Below are positions 18,289 through 29,956 of a stretch of DNA of 64,000 bases, one piece after another; within the stretch, counting starts at the first letter, position 1, and each line of letters starts with the position of its first letter. Position numbers and translations under genes: made by a program. Source of the stretch: Nitrosomonas sp. (GTDB lineage: Bacteria; Pseudomonadota; Gammaproteobacteria; Burkholderiales; Nitrosomonadaceae); contig JAMWZY010000010.1 in the NCBI GenBank assembly GCA_024281825.1, positions 1 to 64,000 on the forward strand, read 5' to 3'. The notes under the pieces are model-generated. The model was not told the DNA's origin. It did no database searches and saw only the letters and a program-made list of their open reading frames with translations.

Positions 18289-19902
18289 ATGTCAAACATT
18301 AATTACCGTAGGCGACAATTTCTTCAATATACAGCATTCAGTGCACTAGCAGCTGCTTTACCCGGCTTGGTACTAGGTGAGCGAGTGCTGAATAACAAAC
18401 CCAATAGTACGTTTGAAGCAGATGTGGAAATTGATTTAATTGCACGACTTACGGAAGTCGCAATTCTGCCAGGGAAGCATACTCGAGTATTTCAATACCA
18501 TGGAAATCTCATAAAGGGCCCCCAAACTGCATTAAAAACAATACCTGGATATTTGGGTCCTATTTTTAGCTTTCAGAAAGGTCAGAAAATTCGTATTAAC
18601 TTTTATAATCAATTGCCAGATCTCTGTATTACTCATTGGCATGGTTTGCATGTACCTCAAATTATGGATGGACATCCAATGTATGCGATATCGCACGGAG
18701 AGCGCTATGTATATGAGTTTGAGATTAAGAATCCGGCCGGTACTAATTGGTATCATTCGCATACGCATGAATTAACCGGTGCACAGGTTTATCAAGGTTT
18801 AGCAGGAATGATCATTATTTCCGATGATATTGAGCAGAAATTAGAGCTGCCCAGTGGTGAATATGATTTACCAATTATTATTCAGGATCGCAACTTTACT
18901 CATGATAATCAATTAAGCTTTAATCTCCATAGACATGATCGGATGCGTGGCTTTCTTGGCAATTCGATATTGGTGAATGGCCAGGTTAATAGCTCAATTC
19001 CTGTAAAAACTAGGGCCTATCGTTTACGTATTATGAACGGTTCGAATGCTCGAGTCTATAAACTGGGTTGGAATGATGGTACGGTAATAACTGCAATTGG
19101 TACCGATGGTGGGTTATTGGCGAAGCCCCAGAATTTGCCATATGTCATGCTGGCTCCGGCTGAACGAGTCGAGTTATGGATTGATTTTAGTGGACGTAAA
19201 CCGGGATCAGAATTGATATTACAAAGCTTAACATACCAAGGCACTCATTCTGCTATGGAGAGGGGCAATGGAAGTATGAGGCATGGGATGAGTAGAATGA
19301 TGGGTGCAATGGGAGGTGGATTTGGACAAGATGAGGTCATTGATATCGCTAAATTTCAGATTCATGAGCAAGTCGGTGATTCACCTAAATTGCCAGTGGA
19401 ATTGATTCCGATGCGACGATTGACGGAACGAGATGTTTCACAGCCGGGTCGAACAATTCCGATTGCGATTGGTATGCAGCACATGTCCTTCCAATTAAAC
19501 GATAGAACGTTTGTTATGCAAGATTATGGAGAAAGTGAAAAAATTCCACTCAATACTATCCAGCGAATGAAAATTTCTCACGATAGCCACATGATGGGCG
19601 GTGGTATGCATGGCGGTCGCGGTGGAATGATGGGTATGATGATGTCTATGCCGCATCCGATTCATGTGCACGGCCAGCAGTTCCAAGTTTTATCCCGTCG
19701 TCAAAGTAATTCAAAAAAAGGATATGAAAGTGTTAAGGATGGTTTTATTGATAGTGGTTGGAAAGATACGATTTTAGTGATGCCGGGTGAGGAGGTGGAT
19801 ATTATCAAGCCATTTAATGATTATACGGGTTTATTCCCCTATCACTGTCATATACTGGAGCATGAGGATATGGGCATGATGCGTAACTTTTATGTCAGCT
19901 AG
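18289..19902 (+). CDS. Tat-exported multicopper oxidase with Met-rich segments
   Basis: A 537-residue periplasmic multicopper oxidase of the CueO/CopA type. ATG 18289 is preferred over 18253 because GGAGG lies six bases upstream and the product starts with a twin-arginine signal (NYRRRQFLQ, cleaved near VLGE). All four copper motifs are present: HWHG at about 116, HSHTHE at about 156, HPIHVHG at about 456 and HCHILEHEDMGM at about 519, so types 1, 2 and 3 copper should all bind. Two Met/Gly/His-rich stretches (about 324-345 and 429-452) resemble CueO's Met-rich insert, suggesting Cu(I) oxidation and copper tolerance. It is followed closely by the frameshifted membrane gene. Confidence 0.92.
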   Translation: MSNINYRRRQFLQYTAFSALAAALPGLVLGERVLNNKPNSTFEADVEIDLIARLTEVAILPGKHTRVFQYHGNLIKGPQTALKTIPGYLGPIFSFQKGQKIRINFYNQLPDLCITHWHGLHVPQIMDGHPMYAISHGERYVYEFEIKNPAGTNWYHSHTHELTGAQVYQGLAGMIIISDDIEQKLELPSGEYDLPIIIQDRNFTHDNQLSFNLHRHDRMRGFLGNSILVNGQVNSSIPVKTRAYRLRIMNGSNARVYKLGWNDGTVITAIGTDGGLLAKPQNLPYVMLAPAERVELWIDFSGRKPGSELILQSLTYQGTHSAMERGNGSMRHGMSRMMGAMGGGFGQDEVIDIAKFQIHEQVGDSPKLPVELIPMRRLTERDVSQPGRTIPIAIGMQHMSFQLNDRTFVMQDYGESEKIPLNTIQRMKISHDSHMMGGGMHGGRGGMMGMMMSMPHPIHVHGQQFQVLSRRQSNSKKGYESVKDGFIDSGWKDTILVMPGEEVDIIKPFNDYTGLFPYHCHILEHEDMGMMRNFYVS

Positions 19903-19938
19903 ACATTAGCTTTAACAAATTTTTCAAATGAAGTCTCA

Positions 19939-20296
19939 ATGATTGAAGATATTGATAAAGTTGATTCAAGTGTGATTATGGACGAAGTTTGGCTTATTCT
20001 AGCCGAGAAAAATACGGCCTTATCAATGATGCGAACAGGAATCGCCATTCTGGTCTTACCTTTATCGATTATGAGTGTACTCGTTGCGACTTCAGGGTTT
20101 TACGATGTGGTTTAGCGTGTTATATTTTCTGATCCCATTGGGAATACTGAATCTTACACTTGTAATTCTCAGCTTTTATCTTATTGTGCGTTCAGTAATG
20201 CGAATTCATTTTTACGATAATCTTTTATATAAAATAAAAAAAAGAATGAATTGGCAGAAATTATTGAGTGGTGGTTTTTTAATATCAATGATTTAA
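19939..20296 (+). pseudogene. frameshifted small membrane protein gene (DUF202-like)
   Basis: The frame from ATG 19939 gives 58 residues including LAEKNTALSMMRTGIAILVLP, similar to the AxERTxLAxxRTG motif of DUF202 membrane proteins, then stops at TAG 20113. Another forward frame, one base away, continues with two further hydrophobic segments (WFSVLYFLIPLGILNLTLVIL) to a stop at 20296. Dropping one G from the GTGG at 20107-20110 joins the two into one protein of about 118 residues with three to four membrane segments. Either a true frameshift or a sequencing error. It lies 36 bases after the multicopper oxidase, in the same direction. Confidence 0.65.
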
Positions 20297-20460
20297 AGTT
20301 ATATTGGAGTTAGTTGATTTAACAAGACTCGTGGCAGTACCATACGAAGCCAATTGCTTCGTGGCTGAATAAGTTTTATTTTTCGATATAATATTAATGA
20401 TCCTTTTTTAGAATCCTGTAGAATTCAGCGATATACTAATAACCCTATTCAATATTGCAT

Positions 20461-20796
20461 ATGAAATACCGAAGTCAATTATTCATTGTTGTTCTGGCAA
20501 TCATAATAATAGCATTTCAAGGCTGCGCTACTCATCGTGAGATTTATTTTGCTGATGGAACAAGAGGATATAGCGTCAATTGTAGTGGTAGTGAAATGAA
20601 TTTTAGTCACTGTCTGGAAAAAGCAGGAGAAATCTGTAATACGCGTGGATATAACATACTCAATCAAAATGGCATCGTTATTCCATTCTCTGTCGCAGTA
20701 CATGACCTTAAAAAGAATCCTTATTCACCATCGTCTGCATATATTTCGCAATCCGGCTCAATGACATCACGTAATCTATTTATTAAATGTAAATAG
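20461..20796 (+). CDS. small lipoprotein of unknown function
   Basis: About 111 residues. It starts MKYRSQLFIVVLAIIIIAFQGC, a lipoprotein signal peptide with lipobox FQGC. The mature part has four Cys (in VNCSG, SHCLEK, EICNT, FIKCK) and a YSVNCSGSEMNFSHCLEKAGEIC segment, a pattern seen in small secreted lipoproteins with a YgdI/YgdR-like or DUF-type fold, though I do not recognise a family. ATG 20461 is used. It stands alone, with nothing suggesting an operon. Confidence 0.7.
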   Translation: MKYRSQLFIVVLAIIIIAFQGCATHREIYFADGTRGYSVNCSGSEMNFSHCLEKAGEICNTRGYNILNQNGIVIPFSVAVHDLKKNPYSPSSAYISQSGSMTSRNLFIKCK

Positions 20797-21255
20797 AAAA
20801 AAGATTACATCTAATCTATTTTATTAAATGGGTTTTATGACAATGAAATATAACGTCAAATCTGTTAGATTCTTGCCCGATCCTCCTTATCAGTTATGAT
20901 AGCGCCATAGATTAAGCATAAAGCAGTGTTACTTCCTTAAGTGTGTTAGCTTATTCGGCGAGGTTGAAACTGTCATGTCCAATATACACGAATCGAGAAT
21001 TGAATCAAATTGAGTAAAGTGGAAAGAATATTTACGATGGAATTTCTTGATTTATTTTTCTAAGCTCAGCGGGAACTAACGAATTTCCCATTTAGTCTTA
21101 GCAAAGTATCATTTAGTGGCTGTATCTGATAGATATACAGATATATGTTAGTTTATTACTGATCGGTAACATCAACTGCAGGATTTGCTGCAAGTCGGTA
21201 AAGTTCAGGGTAAAATAAAAACCCTTTTATAATTTCAATAAGGAAGAGAAGAAAC
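20797..21255 (+). other. intergenic region upstream of cytochrome c
   Basis: About 460 bases with no supported gene. It holds the leader and promoter of the cytochrome gene; a TAAAAT near 21211 could be a -10 element, but its -35 is unclear. An AGGAAGAGAAG ribosome binding site precedes ATG 21256. No RNA gene is recognised. Confidence 0.4.
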
Positions 21256-21567
21256 ATGAAAAAAGTTTTAATCGGAGCAGTTGCTGCTTCAGCTTTGTTA
21301 CTGAATGGAGTCGTTTTCGCCGATGCGGATTTAGCAAAAAACAGCGGTTGTTTGAATTGCCATAATGTCGATACAAAACTGGTTGGTCCAAGTTTAAAAG
21401 ACATTGCGGCTAAATATGCTGACCAAGCTGATGCTTCTGCTTACTTGGCAGGAAAAATTAAGAATGGTAGCAAGGATGTTTGGGGTCCGGTTCCTATGCC
21501 GCCTAATGCTGCAGTAAGCGATGACAATGCTAAAGTGCTGGCTGATTTTATCCTGACACTGAAATAA
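21256..21567 (+). CDS. class I cytochrome c (c551/c552 type)
   Basis: A 103-residue periplasmic electron carrier. A signal peptide (residues 1-22, cleaved after VVFA) is followed by an 81-residue mature domain with haem motif CLNCH at 32-36 and axial Met81 in VPMPPN, just like cytochromes c551/c552. The mature sequence resembles my recollection of Nitrosomonas europaea cytochrome c552, which carries electrons to terminal oxidases and other reductases. It has a strong ribosome binding site and its own terminator, indicating a highly expressed single gene. Confidence 0.95.
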   Translation: MKKVLIGAVAASALLLNGVVFADADLAKNSGCLNCHNVDTKLVGPSLKDIAAKYADQADASAYLAGKIKNGSKDVWGPVPMPPNAAVSDDNAKVLADFILTLK

Positions 21568-21591
21568 ATTTGTCTGAGTTGTACTGTTATA

Positions 21592-21626
21592 AAAAAGCCG
21601 GCACTATTATTTTGTGTCGGCTTTTT
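21592..21626 (+). terminator. rho-independent terminator after cytochrome c
   Basis: The arm at 21592-21604 (AAAAAGCCGGCAC) pairs with 21614-21626 (GTGTCGGCTTTTT) with one G-T wobble around a nine-base loop, ending in a T run. It sits 25 bases after the cytochrome stop. The A run on the other side makes it potentially bidirectional. Confidence 0.9.
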
Positions 21627-21677
21627 CTTTATATATTAAAGAATAGTATTCATATTTATTCCAATGAATGATAAGCA

Positions 21678-22094
21678 ATGAAGACATGTATTACGTGGAA
21701 GGGAAATGTTAGTTTCTTAGCTGAATCAGGGAGTGGTCATTCTGTCTTAATGGATGGTGCACCGGAAGCAGGAGGACAAAACCTCGGACCACGCCCTATG
21801 GAAATGCTTCTCATGGGATTAGGCGGCTGCACAGCTTTTGACGTGGTTATGATTTTAAAAAAAGCACGACAGGATATCACGGATTGCGTAGTTGAGATTG
21901 TGTCGCAGCGTGCTACCATTGACCCAAAGGTATTTACCAATATCCACTTGCATTTTATCATCACTGGACGCAACATAAAGGCTCAACAGGTCGAGCGAGC
22001 AATTCATCTTTCCGCAGAGAAGTATTGCTCAGCTTCAATGATGCTAAAGCAGACCGTTGATATTACTCATGATTTTGAAATCATCAATGATTAA
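21678..22094 (+). CDS. OsmC-family protein
   Basis: A 138-residue OsmC/YhfA-type protein. It has the [26 protein letters not shown] segment with the conserved Cys of GGCTA, and a second conserved Cys in [10 protein letters not shown]. Family members reduce organic hydroperoxides with these two cysteines, but the YhfA subgroup has no proven substrate. It follows the cytochrome gene after a terminator, so it likely has its own promoter. Its stop codon shares four bases with the convergent lipA stop. Confidence 0.88.
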   Translation: MKTCITWKGNVSFLAESGSGHSVLMDGAPEAGGQNLGPRPMEMLLMGLGGCTAFDVVMILKKARQDITDCVVEIVSQRATIDPKVFTNIHLHFIITGRNIKAQQVERAIHLSAEKYCSASMMLKQTVDITHDFEIIND

Positions 22095-23080
22095 TGATCG
22101 GATGTATCGTCAATAATACCCGAATTTCTTATTTCAGCTAGTAAACCCGACTCATGTGCTTGCTGATCCGCATGATAACTCGAACGCACCATGGGTCCAC
22201 AGGCTGCGTGACTGAATCCCATATTAAGCGCTGCATGTTCAAAAACTTTAAAGCCTTCTGGCGAAACATACCGCATGACAGGGTGATGACCGATGCTTGG
22301 TTGCAAATATTGACCTATCGTAAGCATTTCTACTTGATGTTCACGCAGATTACGCAATACTGCCATAATTTCTTCATCTGTTTCACCCAATCCAAGCATT
22401 AACCCAGATTTGGTAGGAAGATGCGGTAGATGCGATTTGAAATCTCTAAGCAACTTCAGTGAATGTATGTAGTTGGCGCCTGGACGACATTGTTTATAAA
22501 GCCTAGGAACGGTTTCCAGATTGTGGTTGAGTACGTCAGGTGGGGTAGCAACAAGTTTTTCCAGTGCAATTTCCAACCTCCCTCTGAAATCTGGAACTAA
22601 GATTTCTATTGTTGTGGATGGAGAGTATCTGCGAATTTCGCGGATACAGTCAGCGAAATGCTGTGCGCCACCATCCCGTAAATCATCTCGATCGACACTG
22701 GTAATGACCACATATTTTAATCGCATTGCGGCAATGGATTGCGCTAAGTGCAAAGGTTCGTTGGTATCAGGTGGTTTCGGTCGGCCATGCGCCACATCGC
22801 AAAATGGGCAGCGGCGTGTACATAAATCGCCCAATATCATGAAAGTTGCGGTACCTTTACCAAAACACTCAGCAATATTTGGACATGAGGCTTCTTCACA
22901 TACCGTATGCAATTGGTGTTCACGCAAAAGCCTTTTGATTTTATAAAAGTTTTCGCCATGAGATGCCCGTACCCGAATCCATGAAGGTTTACGTAGCAAC
23001 GTATCGCGGCTTTGTGGCGCTATTTTAATGGGATTACGTGCTGTTTTATCTATCCCTTTTTGCCGAGTGTCGACAGTCAT
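22091..23080 (-). CDS. lipA: lipoyl synthase
   Basis: A 329-residue radical SAM enzyme that inserts two sulfurs into octanoyl groups on lipoate-dependent enzymes. Both cluster motifs are present: the auxiliary [12 protein letters not shown] and the radical [11 protein letters not shown], plus the C-terminal RSSYHA that ligates the auxiliary cluster. Length matches the family. The start overlaps the lipB stop by four bases (ATGA), so lipB-lipA are translationally coupled. It is the last gene of a leftward operon. Confidence 0.97.
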   Translation of the reverse strand: MTVDTRQKGIDKTARNPIKIAPQSRDTLLRKPSWIRVRASHGENFYKIKRLLREHQLHTVCEEASCPNIAECFGKGTATFMILGDLCTRRCPFCDVAHGRPKPPDTNEPLHLAQSIAAMRLKYVVITSVDRDDLRDGGAQHFADCIREIRRYSPSTTIEILVPDFRGRLEIALEKLVATPPDVLNHNLETVPRLYKQCRPGANYIHSLKLLRDFKSHLPHLPTKSGLMLGLGETDEEIMAVLRNLREHQVEMLTIGQYLQPSIGHHPVMRYVSPEGFKVFEHAALNMGFSHAACGPMVRSSYHADQQAHESGLLAEIRNSGIIDDTSDH

Positions 23081-23736
23081 AATGATTTAATATTCCTATG
23101 GAGAAGTTTCTCTTGCATTTGCTGGGCGAGCTTTAAGGCAATTATGTCTAAATTATCAGTAATCCCGAGATCTTTGGTTTGTGTAACACGTAATCCTGGA
23201 TAACCGCAAGGGTTAATATATGTAAATGGTTTTAGATCCATATCAACATTCAATGCAATACCATGATAACAAAAATTCTTCCTGATCTTTAATCCCACCG
23301 AAGCAATCTTCGCTTCGCCAATATAAACACCGGGTGCTTCAATGCGTCCAATAGCATTAACGTTATATTCTGCCAGTAGGCTGATCACGGCATTTTCCAT
23401 ACTTCGCACTAATTCTCGTACCCCCATCTTCAAGCGATGAATATCCAATAACAAATAAGCGATAATCTGTCCAGGGCCATGATAGGTGATTTGGCCGCCC
23501 CGATCTGTTTTTATTACTGAGATATTATTAGTATCCAGGATATGTTCTGGTTTTCCTGCAATACCTTGAGTGAACACGGGCATGTGTTGTAACAACCAAA
23601 TTTCATCACAGGTTTGCTCGGTTCTCATTGAAGTAAAATCTTTCATAGCTTGCCAAGTTGTGCAATAGTCAACTAATCCGAACCTTTTGACTAGGAAGTA
23701 GGGTTGTTCAATAACAGTAGGTGTAGCGTGTAGCAT
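23077..23736 (-). CDS. lipB: octanoyl-[ACP]:protein N-octanoyltransferase
   Basis: A 219-residue LipB moving octanoyl from acyl carrier protein to lipoyl domains. The signatures [21 protein letters not shown] and [18 protein letters not shown] are complete; the catalytic Lys of ASVGLKI and the Cys of NPCGYPG are both in place. ATG 23736 is chosen over 23841 because the longer form would overlap ybeD and lacks family likeness. It sits 17 bases after ybeD and overlaps lipA. Confidence 0.95.
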   Translation of the reverse strand: MLHATPTVIEQPYFLVKRFGLVDYCTTWQAMKDFTSMRTEQTCDEIWLLQHMPVFTQGIAGKPEHILDTNNISVIKTDRGGQITYHGPGQIIAYLLLDIHRLKMGVRELVRSMENAVISLLAEYNVNAIGRIEAPGVYIGEAKIASVGLKIRKNFCYHGIALNVDMDLKPFTYINPCGYPGLRVTQTKDLGITDNLDIIALKLAQQMQEKLLHRNIKSL

Positions 23737-23753
23737 ATGCGACTCTATCTTAT

Positions 23754-24026
23754 TTATAGCACCACAGAGATCATCGGGTGACCGGATAATGCCTGATATA
23801 AGGCATCCAGTTGTGGGCGCGAAGTAGCACGTATCGTGCAAGTTATGCTCAAATAGGTGCCATTCTTACTAGATCTCATCGTTAACATGGTGGTTTCATC
23901 AAAATCAGGCGCGTGGTATTTGACGATATCGATCGCTATTTGCACAAAATGGCTATGTGATTTACCCATAATTTTAATTGGAAAATCACACGGATATTGA
24001 ATTAGAGAAATTTCTTCCATAAACAT
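23754..24026 (-). CDS. ybeD: DUF493 (YbeD) family protein
   Basis: A 90-residue protein of the YbeD/DUF493 family. The first part, LIQYPCDFPIKIMGKSH, is diagnostic, and the rest (STNGTYLSITCTIRATSRPQLDALYQALSGHPMI) matches the small alpha-beta fold. Its function is not established; the fold resembles ACT-like regulatory domains. It lies just upstream of lipB, as in E. coli and many betaproteobacteria, which suggests a link to lipoate metabolism. Confidence 0.92.
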   Translation of the reverse strand: MFMEEISLIQYPCDFPIKIMGKSHSHFVQIAIDIVKYHAPDFDETTMLTMRSSKNGTYLSITCTIRATSRPQLDALYQALSGHPMISVVL

Positions 24027-24109
24027 TAACTTAATGTAATGGCATCTTTATTTACGTGCAGAGTTCGAGGATGGCGATCAATTCACTATCAAATAATTAG
24101 CTGATAGGA

Positions 24110-24961
24110 TTAGCTTGAGCTACGCATGCGTGTGTTTTTGAAATCTTGATAAAGTGCATACAATCGACTGAATGTTGCGCCTGGTTTGCCATCGCCTACC
24201 AATTTTCCATCCAAGGTTGTGATTGGTAACACTTCTTTAGTAGAAGAGGTGAGCAAAATTTCATCGGCATTTCGAATTTCGGTTTCTGAAATTTGCCGAA
24301 CTTCATGTGGAATTTGATGTGTATCCGCCAATTCTAGTATCACATCGTAGGTAATCCCAGGCAGCATCAGATTACTCTTAGGTGGCGCTAATAGGGTATT
24401 ATTTTTTACAACAAAGATATTACTTGCAGCACCTTCAGTCAAAAAACTATCACGAATTAAAATAGTTTCAACAGCGTGCGCATCAATTGCCAATTGTCGA
24501 AGAAGTACATTGGGTAATAATGAAATTGCTTTAACATCACAACGAATCCAACGGTTATCGATGGCAGTTATGGCAGAAACACCACTGCCAAGCAAAGTTG
24601 CTGGAGGAGGCAATAATGGATTGCTCATTATAAAAACAGTCGGTGTTACGTTGACAGGAAACGCATGATCGCGCTTAGCAACACCTCTTGTGATGTGAAG
24701 ATAGATATACTGATCGTCACCGTCATTGTAATCAATCACTTGCTCTAGTAGATGATGCCATTCCTCATTGGAATGCGGGTTTTTGAGTCGAATGCCATCT
24801 AGGCTATGTTGTAAGCGATTGAGATGCTCATTAAGGCGGAATAGCTTTCGTGAATAAGCTGGAATTACTTCATACACACCATCACCAAAAATAAAACCAC
24901 GGTCCAGAACAGGGACGAAAGCTTCATGAATTGGCATGAATTTGCCATTTAAGTAGATCAT
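24110..24961 (-). CDS. dat: D-amino-acid (D-alanine) transaminase, class IV
   Basis: A 283-residue class IV PLP aminotransferase. It begins MIYLNGKFMPIHEAFVPVLDRGFIFGDGVYEVIPAY, typical of D-alanine aminotransferases, has the PLP lysine in CDVKAISLLPNVL, and the glycine-rich EGAASNIFVVKNN phosphate-binding region. It would interconvert D-alanine and D-glutamate. Located 32 bases after dacA, in the same direction, which suggests that D-alanine released from peptidoglycan is recycled. It could instead be a branched-chain aminotransferase homologue, but the VYEVIP start favours D-amino acids. Confidence 0.88.
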   Translation of the reverse strand: MIYLNGKFMPIHEAFVPVLDRGFIFGDGVYEVIPAYSRKLFRLNEHLNRLQHSLDGIRLKNPHSNEEWHHLLEQVIDYNDGDDQYIYLHITRGVAKRDHAFPVNVTPTVFIMSNPLLPPPATLLGSGVSAITAIDNRWIRCDVKAISLLPNVLLRQLAIDAHAVETILIRDSFLTEGAASNIFVVKNNTLLAPPKSNLMLPGITYDVILELADTHQIPHEVRQISETEIRNADEILLTSSTKEVLPITTLDGKLVGDGKPGATFSRLYALYQDFKNTRMRSSS

Positions 24962-24993
24962 GTCAACAACCTAAGGATAATTTGCGAATCGGA

Positions 24994-26136
24994 TTAATTA
25001 AAAAGTAGTTTAACACTATCCCATGCGCGACCAAAAATACTGGCGGTTTCTATTTGTTCTAAAGCAACTAATGGATAAGTTTCTACAATTTTATCGTCTA
25101 ACGTGAATTTTACCGCGCCGATTTCTTGTCCAAGTTGGATAGGAGCGATGAGTGGTTGCTTAAATTCCAGAGAAGCCTTGAGTTTATCGGATTGGCCTTT
25201 GAGGATAGTAAAATAAACATCACGGTTGACGCCCGCTTTCAGTTCGTTCTTAGCGCCTTTCCATAAAGGAATTTTGGTTAAAGTATCATTCTTCTTATAT
25301 AAATGGAGTGTTTCGTAAGATTGAAAGCCAAAGTTAAGCAATCTTTGGCTTTCAGCGCTGCGCGCATGATCTGATTTGGCACCGATAACGACTGATACCA
25401 ACCGTCTTTTGTCGCGTGTGGCAGACGTAATTAAACAGTATCCAGCGTTTTTGGTCCATCCTGTTTTCATGCCGTCGACATGCGGATCAAGCCAAAGCAG
25501 GCGATTCCGATTAGGTTGCGTGATACCGTTATAGGTGTATTCTTTTTGTGAATAAAGTGGATAAAATTCCGGAAATTCACGAATGATTGCGGTTGCCAGT
25601 AATGTCAAGTCGTGTGCGGTAGTATAGTGATTCGGGTCAGGTAATCCAGTGGAATTGATAAAACGCGTATTTTGCATGCCTAGCCGTTTTGCTTCTTTGT
25701 TCATGATTTCAGAGAAGCTGGCTTCTGAGCCTGCCACAACTTCTGCTAAGGCGATACAGGCATCATTGCCAGATTGCACGATCATTCCTTGAATTAATTC
25801 ACCGACTGTGACCTGCTTCTTAGGTTCGATAAACATGCGTGAACCAATCATGCGCCAGGCGGTATCTGAAACGGGTACAACTTGTTCTAAGCTTAAACGA
25901 TTCTGTTTCAGAGCCGAAAAGACAACATAAGCAGTCATCAATTTGGTAAGCGAGGCCGGTTCAATACGTTCGTTTGCATTTTCTTCCGCTAAAACTTGCC
26001 CACTTTGAAAATCCGAAAGCATATATGCTTTTGCTGCAATCGATATGTTTTGCGATTGCGCCGATACTGAAGAAACTAAAAAACACAGCAGCAGTGATAG
26101 GAATAGATGCTTCATAGATGTTCGTGTAAATAGCAT
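24994..26136 (-). CDS. dacA: D-alanyl-D-alanine carboxypeptidase (PBP5/6 type)
   Basis: A 380-residue S11 penicillin-binding protein that trims terminal D-alanine from peptidoglycan stem peptides. The motifs SLTK, SGN (VQSGNDAC) and KTG (MKTGWTKNAG) are present, followed by the PBP5_C beta domain and a C-terminal amphipathic helix (ASIFGRAWDSVKLLFN) for membrane attachment. The signal peptide ends near VSAQ. ATG 26136 and 26115 both give a workable leader; neither has a strong ribosome binding site. It lies in the operon with dat, ybeD, lipB and lipA. Confidence 0.94.
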   Translation of the reverse strand: MLFTRTSMKHLFLSLLLCFLVSSVSAQSQNISIAAKAYMLSDFQSGQVLAEENANERIEPASLTKLMTAYVVFSALKQNRLSLEQVVPVSDTAWRMIGSRMFIEPKKQVTVGELIQGMIVQSGNDACIALAEVVAGSEASFSEIMNKEAKRLGMQNTRFINSTGLPDPNHYTTAHDLTLLATAIIREFPEFYPLYSQKEYTYNGITQPNRNRLLWLDPHVDGMKTGWTKNAGYCLITSATRDKRRLVSVVIGAKSDHARSAESQRLLNFGFQSYETLHLYKKNDTLTKIPLWKGAKNELKAGVNRDVYFTILKGQSDKLKASLEFKQPLIAPIQLGQEIGAVKFTLDDKIVETYPLVALEQIETASIFGRAWDSVKLLFN

Positions 26137-26211
26137 ATTATAACTTGGCTGACAGAGAATCTAAAATTTAAAAAATTCACTTGCTTAAACATACGAGTAC
26201 AGCGAATACTA

Positions 26212-26760
26212 CTATTCCTTAATAGCGCGGGGCTTATCTATGATGCCGATATGAAACTTCAGTGTATTATGGCGGCGCTCATCGAAATACTGTTTAAGCG
26301 GATCATGTATTACGCGGAACGCCATATCTTGCCACGGAATTTCATGTTCTGAAAGCAGTTCTACCTCCAAGCTTTCAATACCTGGCTTGAAATCCAGATC
26401 CAATAATTTACCGCGGAACAGAAAATAAACCTGGTTGATATAAGGCAAGCTATAGACTGCATATAAATCACCGATCTCTACTCGGGCGTTGGCTTCCTCA
26501 AGTGTTTCACGCGCTGCTGCTTGTTCCAATGTTTCGTTGTTTTCCATGAAGCCAGCTGGTAAAGTCCACCAACCAAGGCGAGGTTCTATTGCGCGACGGC
26601 ACAAAAGTACCTTGTCTTCCCATTCAGGAATGCAGCCTACGACGACTTTAGGATTTTGATAGTGGATTATATGGCAAACAGTACATACATATCGTGGCAG
26701 CGAATCGCCTTCAGGAATACGCAATTCCACTGTAGCACTGCAGTTGCTACAAAATTTCAT
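26212..26760 (-). CDS. NUDIX hydrolase with N-terminal zinc ribbon
   Basis: A 182-residue NUDIX hydrolase. The N-terminus has a four-cysteine zinc ribbon (CSNC...CTVC), and a complete NUDIX box follows (GFMENNETLEQAAARETLEEA, G-x5-E-x7-REx2EE pattern). Zinc ribbon plus NUDIX resembles NudC-like or ADP-ribose pyrophosphatases, but the substrate cannot be read from the sequence. It sits between the DUF2914 gene (30 bases upstream) and dacA, in a probable operon. Confidence 0.9.
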   Translation of the reverse strand: MKFCSNCSATVELRIPEGDSLPRYVCTVCHIIHYQNPKVVVGCIPEWEDKVLLCRRAIEPRLGWWTLPAGFMENNETLEQAAARETLEEANARVEIGDLYAVYSLPYINQVYFLFRGKLLDLDFKPGIESLEVELLSEHEIPWQDMAFRVIHDPLKQYFDERRHNTLKFHIGIIDKPRAIKE

Positions 26761-26790
26761 ACAATTATCCTTGAATTCATCAAAGTAATT

Positions 26791-27642
26791 TCAGGATTGA
26801 AGTACAGTAAAATTTTTTACTGTTAAGGTGTTTCCAGAATCGTCCATCAGTTCAACGCGCCATGCGCCTAGACGACGTTGATTCATATATTTACTCGCAT
26901 AAGTTCGCCAATTCTTGCTGTGAATTTGCATGATTAGCTTTGAGTCAACTTCGTCATTGTGGTACCAAACAATATGAATTGCTTTACCTTGTAGATTGAT
27001 TAAATGTAGATAGAAATAAACAGATTTTGACTCGCCATTATTAAGTGTAATGGATTCAATAGAATCGACTGGTTCCCTGTGTTTAATCGCATGCGTGAGT
27101 TGTGCTCTAAGAACTTGAGCATTATTAGACGCTTCTACATTCGATGGTTCTACTACTGTAGTAGATGTTTTGTTGGGTGGTTTAGGCTTTCTTGCAGGTA
27201 GAATCACCGCCTTTTTTGTAGTTGCAACCGATTTTGGTTTGGTCCGAATAGGAATGGTGACAGGATCAATTTTTGGTAATGCCGTTGAGGTGTCGCTATC
27301 ATTACCGCTGTTTTTAATAGAAGCATTGGATTCAGGGACGACTGGGTGATCGGATAAATTGTTTGTTACAAATTGATTCTCTTGTGAAGTAGTAGGTATT
27401 TGCTCAGTCAATGGAATAATATCTTGTTCTGGGTTAAAGGCACTCTCGTCACTGCTCAGGAGCAAGTACATCATAAATCCCAGTAAAATAACTGCCAGCA
27501 CAGCAGCAATGGAAATCTTTTTCCAATCAAACGGCTGTTGTTTAAAATCACTCTCTGATGGAGGTATTTCTTCATAAGGCTCGTCTGCTTCTGTTGAAGA
27601 TTGTTGTAGTTGAATGCGAATTTTGAGTTTGTTATCAGCCAT
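26791..27642 (-). CDS. DUF2914 membrane protein
   Basis: A 283-residue protein. A charged N-terminus is followed by a single transmembrane helix (about 46-65, ISIAAVLAVILLGFMMYLLL), a Thr/Ser/Pro-rich linker of about 100 residues, and a C-terminal domain with HIVWYHNDEVDSKLIMQIHS and WRTYASKYM, characteristic of DUF2914. Such proteins are thought to sit in the periplasm, function unknown. It heads the leftward operon ending in lipA and is divergent from ligA, with 138 bases between. Confidence 0.85.
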   Translation of the reverse strand: MADNKLKIRIQLQQSSTEADEPYEEIPPSESDFKQQPFDWKKISIAAVLAVILLGFMMYLLLSSDESAFNPEQDIIPLTEQIPTTSQENQFVTNNLSDHPVVPESNASIKNSGNDSDTSTALPKIDPVTIPIRTKPKSVATTKKAVILPARKPKPPNKTSTTVVEPSNVEASNNAQVLRAQLTHAIKHREPVDSIESITLNNGESKSVYFYLHLINLQGKAIHIVWYHNDEVDSKLIMQIHSKNWRTYASKYMNQRRLGAWRVELMDDSGNTLTVKNFTVLQS

Positions 27643-27768
27643 ACAAAACGAAGTTTCTCTATATACGATGTTATATCATACCCAATATTGGCATTGATCG
27701 TCTGCATGTATCAAGGTTTTTACAAAATGAGTCTGGTTTCGCTAACTATTAATAATGGAAAGATATAG

Positions 27769-29823
<2,055 letters not shown>

Positions 29824-29956
29824 TGTGAAGTAAGGATCATTTATGCGCTTTTTCATGTTAAATACCGCATGCGAAACGTTTAGAATACACATTCACTGCC
29901 GCTTGTGATATCCAGTTATTGACCCATTGATTGATTTCTCGTTATAGGAAACGCGT

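Noticed and set aside
23737..23841. Longer N-terminus for lipB
   Set aside because: The extra 35 residues overlap ybeD and do not resemble LipB; the short form matches the family length.
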